Assembly (NCBI GenBank): GCA_014728185.1
Contig: WJMB01000270.1
Span: 1 to 5,929, forward strand
Direction of reading: 5' to 3'
Source of the DNA: Candidatus Coatesiibacteriota bacterium
GTDB taxonomy: Bacteria; RBG-13-66-14
DNA length: 5,929 nucleotides
The notes under the pieces were generated by a model. That model was not told the DNA's origin and searched no databases. It saw only the letters and a program-made list of their open reading frames with translations. A program made the translations under genes and the position numbers. Of the stretch, positions 5,140-5,929 are shown piece by piece (the first letter of the stretch is position 1; each line of letters opens with the position of its first letter).

Positions 5140-5234
5140 TTCTGAATGCAGATTATTGAGGCTTCGGCTTCGTTCCGTTTCAGGTGATGTCGGCCTAGGG
5201 AAACAACTAAAACACGCAATGAACCGTCCCGACC

Positions 5235-5269
5235 GAGCCGCCGACGAGGCCGGTTCGTCGAGGCCGCTC
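5235..5269 (+). repeat. Hairpin in the aminotransferase leader
   Basis: CGACGA (5242-5247) pairs with TCGTCG (5255-5260) around a 7-base loop. An outer GAGC/GCTC pair (5235-5238 with 5266-5269) can extend it across small bulges. It lies about 60 bases upstream of the TTG start. It may be a leader structure, or simply part of an N-terminal extension if translation begins at the in-frame ATG at 5219. Confidence 0.3.
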
Positions 5270-5315
5270 CATTCCACCGAACGGGCACGCAGAGTCACCC
5301 CCAGCAGACACTCCC

Positions 5316-5321
5316 GAGGAG
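5316..5321 (+). promoter_or_regulatory. Shine-Dalgarno sequence that decides the TTG start
   Basis: GAGGAG at 5316-5321 lies 5 bases before the TTG at 5327, an ideal spacing. The competing in-frame ATG at 5219 has no such site. CTCC at 5311-5314 can fold back on GGAG (5318-5321) with a 3-base loop, a small stem that could partly hide the site. Confidence 0.65.
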
Positions 5322-5326
5322 CAGGA

Positions 5327-5929
5327 TTGACGATCGAGCAATCGCGGCGCCTGGCCGCCGTCGAACCTTACATCTTCGCCGAGATCGCCGCCGGCAAGCA
5401 GGCCGCCGCCGAAAGCGGCCTGGAGGTTATCGACCTGGGCCGGGGCGGTCCGGACCTGCCGCCCTACGGCGAGGCCCTCGAGGAGCTGGCCGTCGAGGCC
5501 GCCGATCCCGCCCGCTACTCCTACACCCCCTACTCGGGTTCGCCGAGGTTGCAGCGGGCCGTCGCCGACTGGTACCAGCGTCACTTCGGCGTCACCCCCG
5601 CCGCCGGCTGCGTGCCGCTGATGGGCTCCAAGGGGGCGCTCTCACGCATATTCCTCGCCTTCGCCGATCCCGGCGACACGGTCATCCTGCCCGACCCGGC
5701 CTTCCCCTCCTACCGCAGCGCCGCCGTGCTGGCCGGGCTGGAGATCCACACCCTGGCCCTGGAGCCGGAGCGTGGCTGGCTGCCCGACCTGGCGGCGATT
5801 CCCGACGAGGTCGCCCGCCGAGCCAGGCTGATCCTGCTCAACTACCCCAACAATCCCACCGGGGGCGCCTGCGGGCGGGACTTCCTCGCCGAACTCGTCG
5901 CCTGGGCGCGGGAGACCGACACCTTGGCC
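5327..5929 (+). CDS. Class I/II PLP aminotransferase, LL-diaminopimelate aminotransferase-like (3' truncated)
   Basis: The first 201 residues of a fold-type I, pyridoxal-phosphate aminotransferase are present; the frame runs off the right edge, so the PLP-binding lysine region is not visible. Family members are about 385-410 residues, so roughly half is seen. Recognisable blocks are RRLAAVEPYIFAEI (7-20), VIDLGRGGPDLP (34-45), YSYTPYSGSPRLQRAV, GSKGALSRIFLAF (100-112), DPGDTVILPDPAFPSYR and LNYPNNPTGG (171-180) with the conserved NPTG. The N-terminal PYxFAEI, YxGxP and GSK patterns resemble DapL and related enzymes, which make LL-diaminopimelate for lysine and cell wall. Two positions differ from the usual DapL sequence (GRGGPD for GxGDPD, and GSKG for GSKE), so substrate specificity is uncertain. 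Start: TTG behind GAGGAG is preferred, because its N-terminus fits the family; the ATG at 5219 would add 36 Arg-rich residues without a ribosome binding site. Confidence 0.87.
   Translation, partial: MTIEQSRRLAAVEPYIFAEIAAGKQAAAESGLEVIDLGRGGPDLPPYGEALEELAVEAADPARYSYTPYSGSPRLQRAVADWYQRHFGVTPAAGCVPLMGSKGALSRIFLAFADPGDTVILPDPAFPSYRSAAVLAGLEIHTLALEPERGWLPDLAAIPDEVARRARLILLNYPNNPTGGACGRDFLAELVAWARETDTLA

Larger units (their letters stand above)
4854..5218. other. Gene-poor, lower-GC stretch after the lipoprotein operon
   Basis: No ORF here has a ribosome binding site and a recognisable product. A 65-codon frame at 4927-5124 translates to a low-information sequence and is not supported. G+C falls (26 of 60 over 5041-5100) compared with the flanking genes. 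The stretch contains the weak promoter candidate near 5016-5043 and the hairpin at 5115-5139. No clear T-run terminator follows the lipoprotein genes. As with the island after hemW, decayed or acquired DNA is possible. Confidence 0.5.

Overview
The window is high-GC bacterial DNA. Coding segments run at roughly two-thirds G+C, with strong G/C preference at third codon positions. Two protein starts carry lipoprotein-like export signals and one is a clean lipobox, which suggests a cell with an envelope built around lipoproteins. The gene content (HemW, a PQQ-type propeller, a TPR lipoprotein, two small exported proteins and a DapL-like aminotransferase) does not fix a phylum. An uncultured, environmental Gram-negative-type lineage is a reasonable guess, but only a guess. 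All supported genes are on the + strand.

Layout. (1) Bases 1-638 hold the C-terminal part of hemW, cut by the left window edge. (2) Bases 639-1367 are a gene-poor stretch with much lower G+C (about 44% over 661-1020). It contains only a start-less ORF that may be a decayed gene. (3) At 1368-1396 there is a very good sigma70-type promoter, followed by a short foldable leader, a PQQ-like beta-propeller gene (1466-2665) and a convincing intrinsic terminator (2712-2746). This is a self-contained single-gene transcription unit. (4) Bases 2747-3146 are GC-rich but show no credible protein; they contain several inverted repeats, two of them mutually exclusive. (5) Bases 3147-4853 hold three genes in a row: a six-repeat TPR lipoprotein, a 124-residue membrane-anchored or lipoprotein-like protein, and a 129-residue lipoprotein-like protein. 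The last two are 11 bases apart and share a spaced pattern of aromatic and glycine residues that makes them look like diverged tandem paralogues. (6) Bases 4854-5326 are another lower-GC stretch with no recognisable gene, passing into a GC-rich leader. (7) From 5327 to the right edge runs the N-terminal half of a fold-type I PLP aminotransferase resembling LL-diaminopimelate aminotransferase, started by TTG behind a strong Shine-Dalgarno sequence.

How the genes relate. HemW (haem delivery) and the aminotransferase (amino-acid or lysine/peptidoglycan precursor metabolism) look like ordinary housekeeping genes at the flanks. The TPR lipoprotein and the two small exported proteins probably form an envelope-associated operon of unknown function. 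The PQQ-like propeller has no export signal and is separated from that operon by a terminator and about 400 bases, so there is no direct evidence that it works with them. No CRISPR array, tRNA, rRNA, insertion sequence or defence system was recognised. The most unusual items are the paralogous small-protein pair, the foldable leader of the propeller gene, and the low-GC islands with one eroded-looking ORF.
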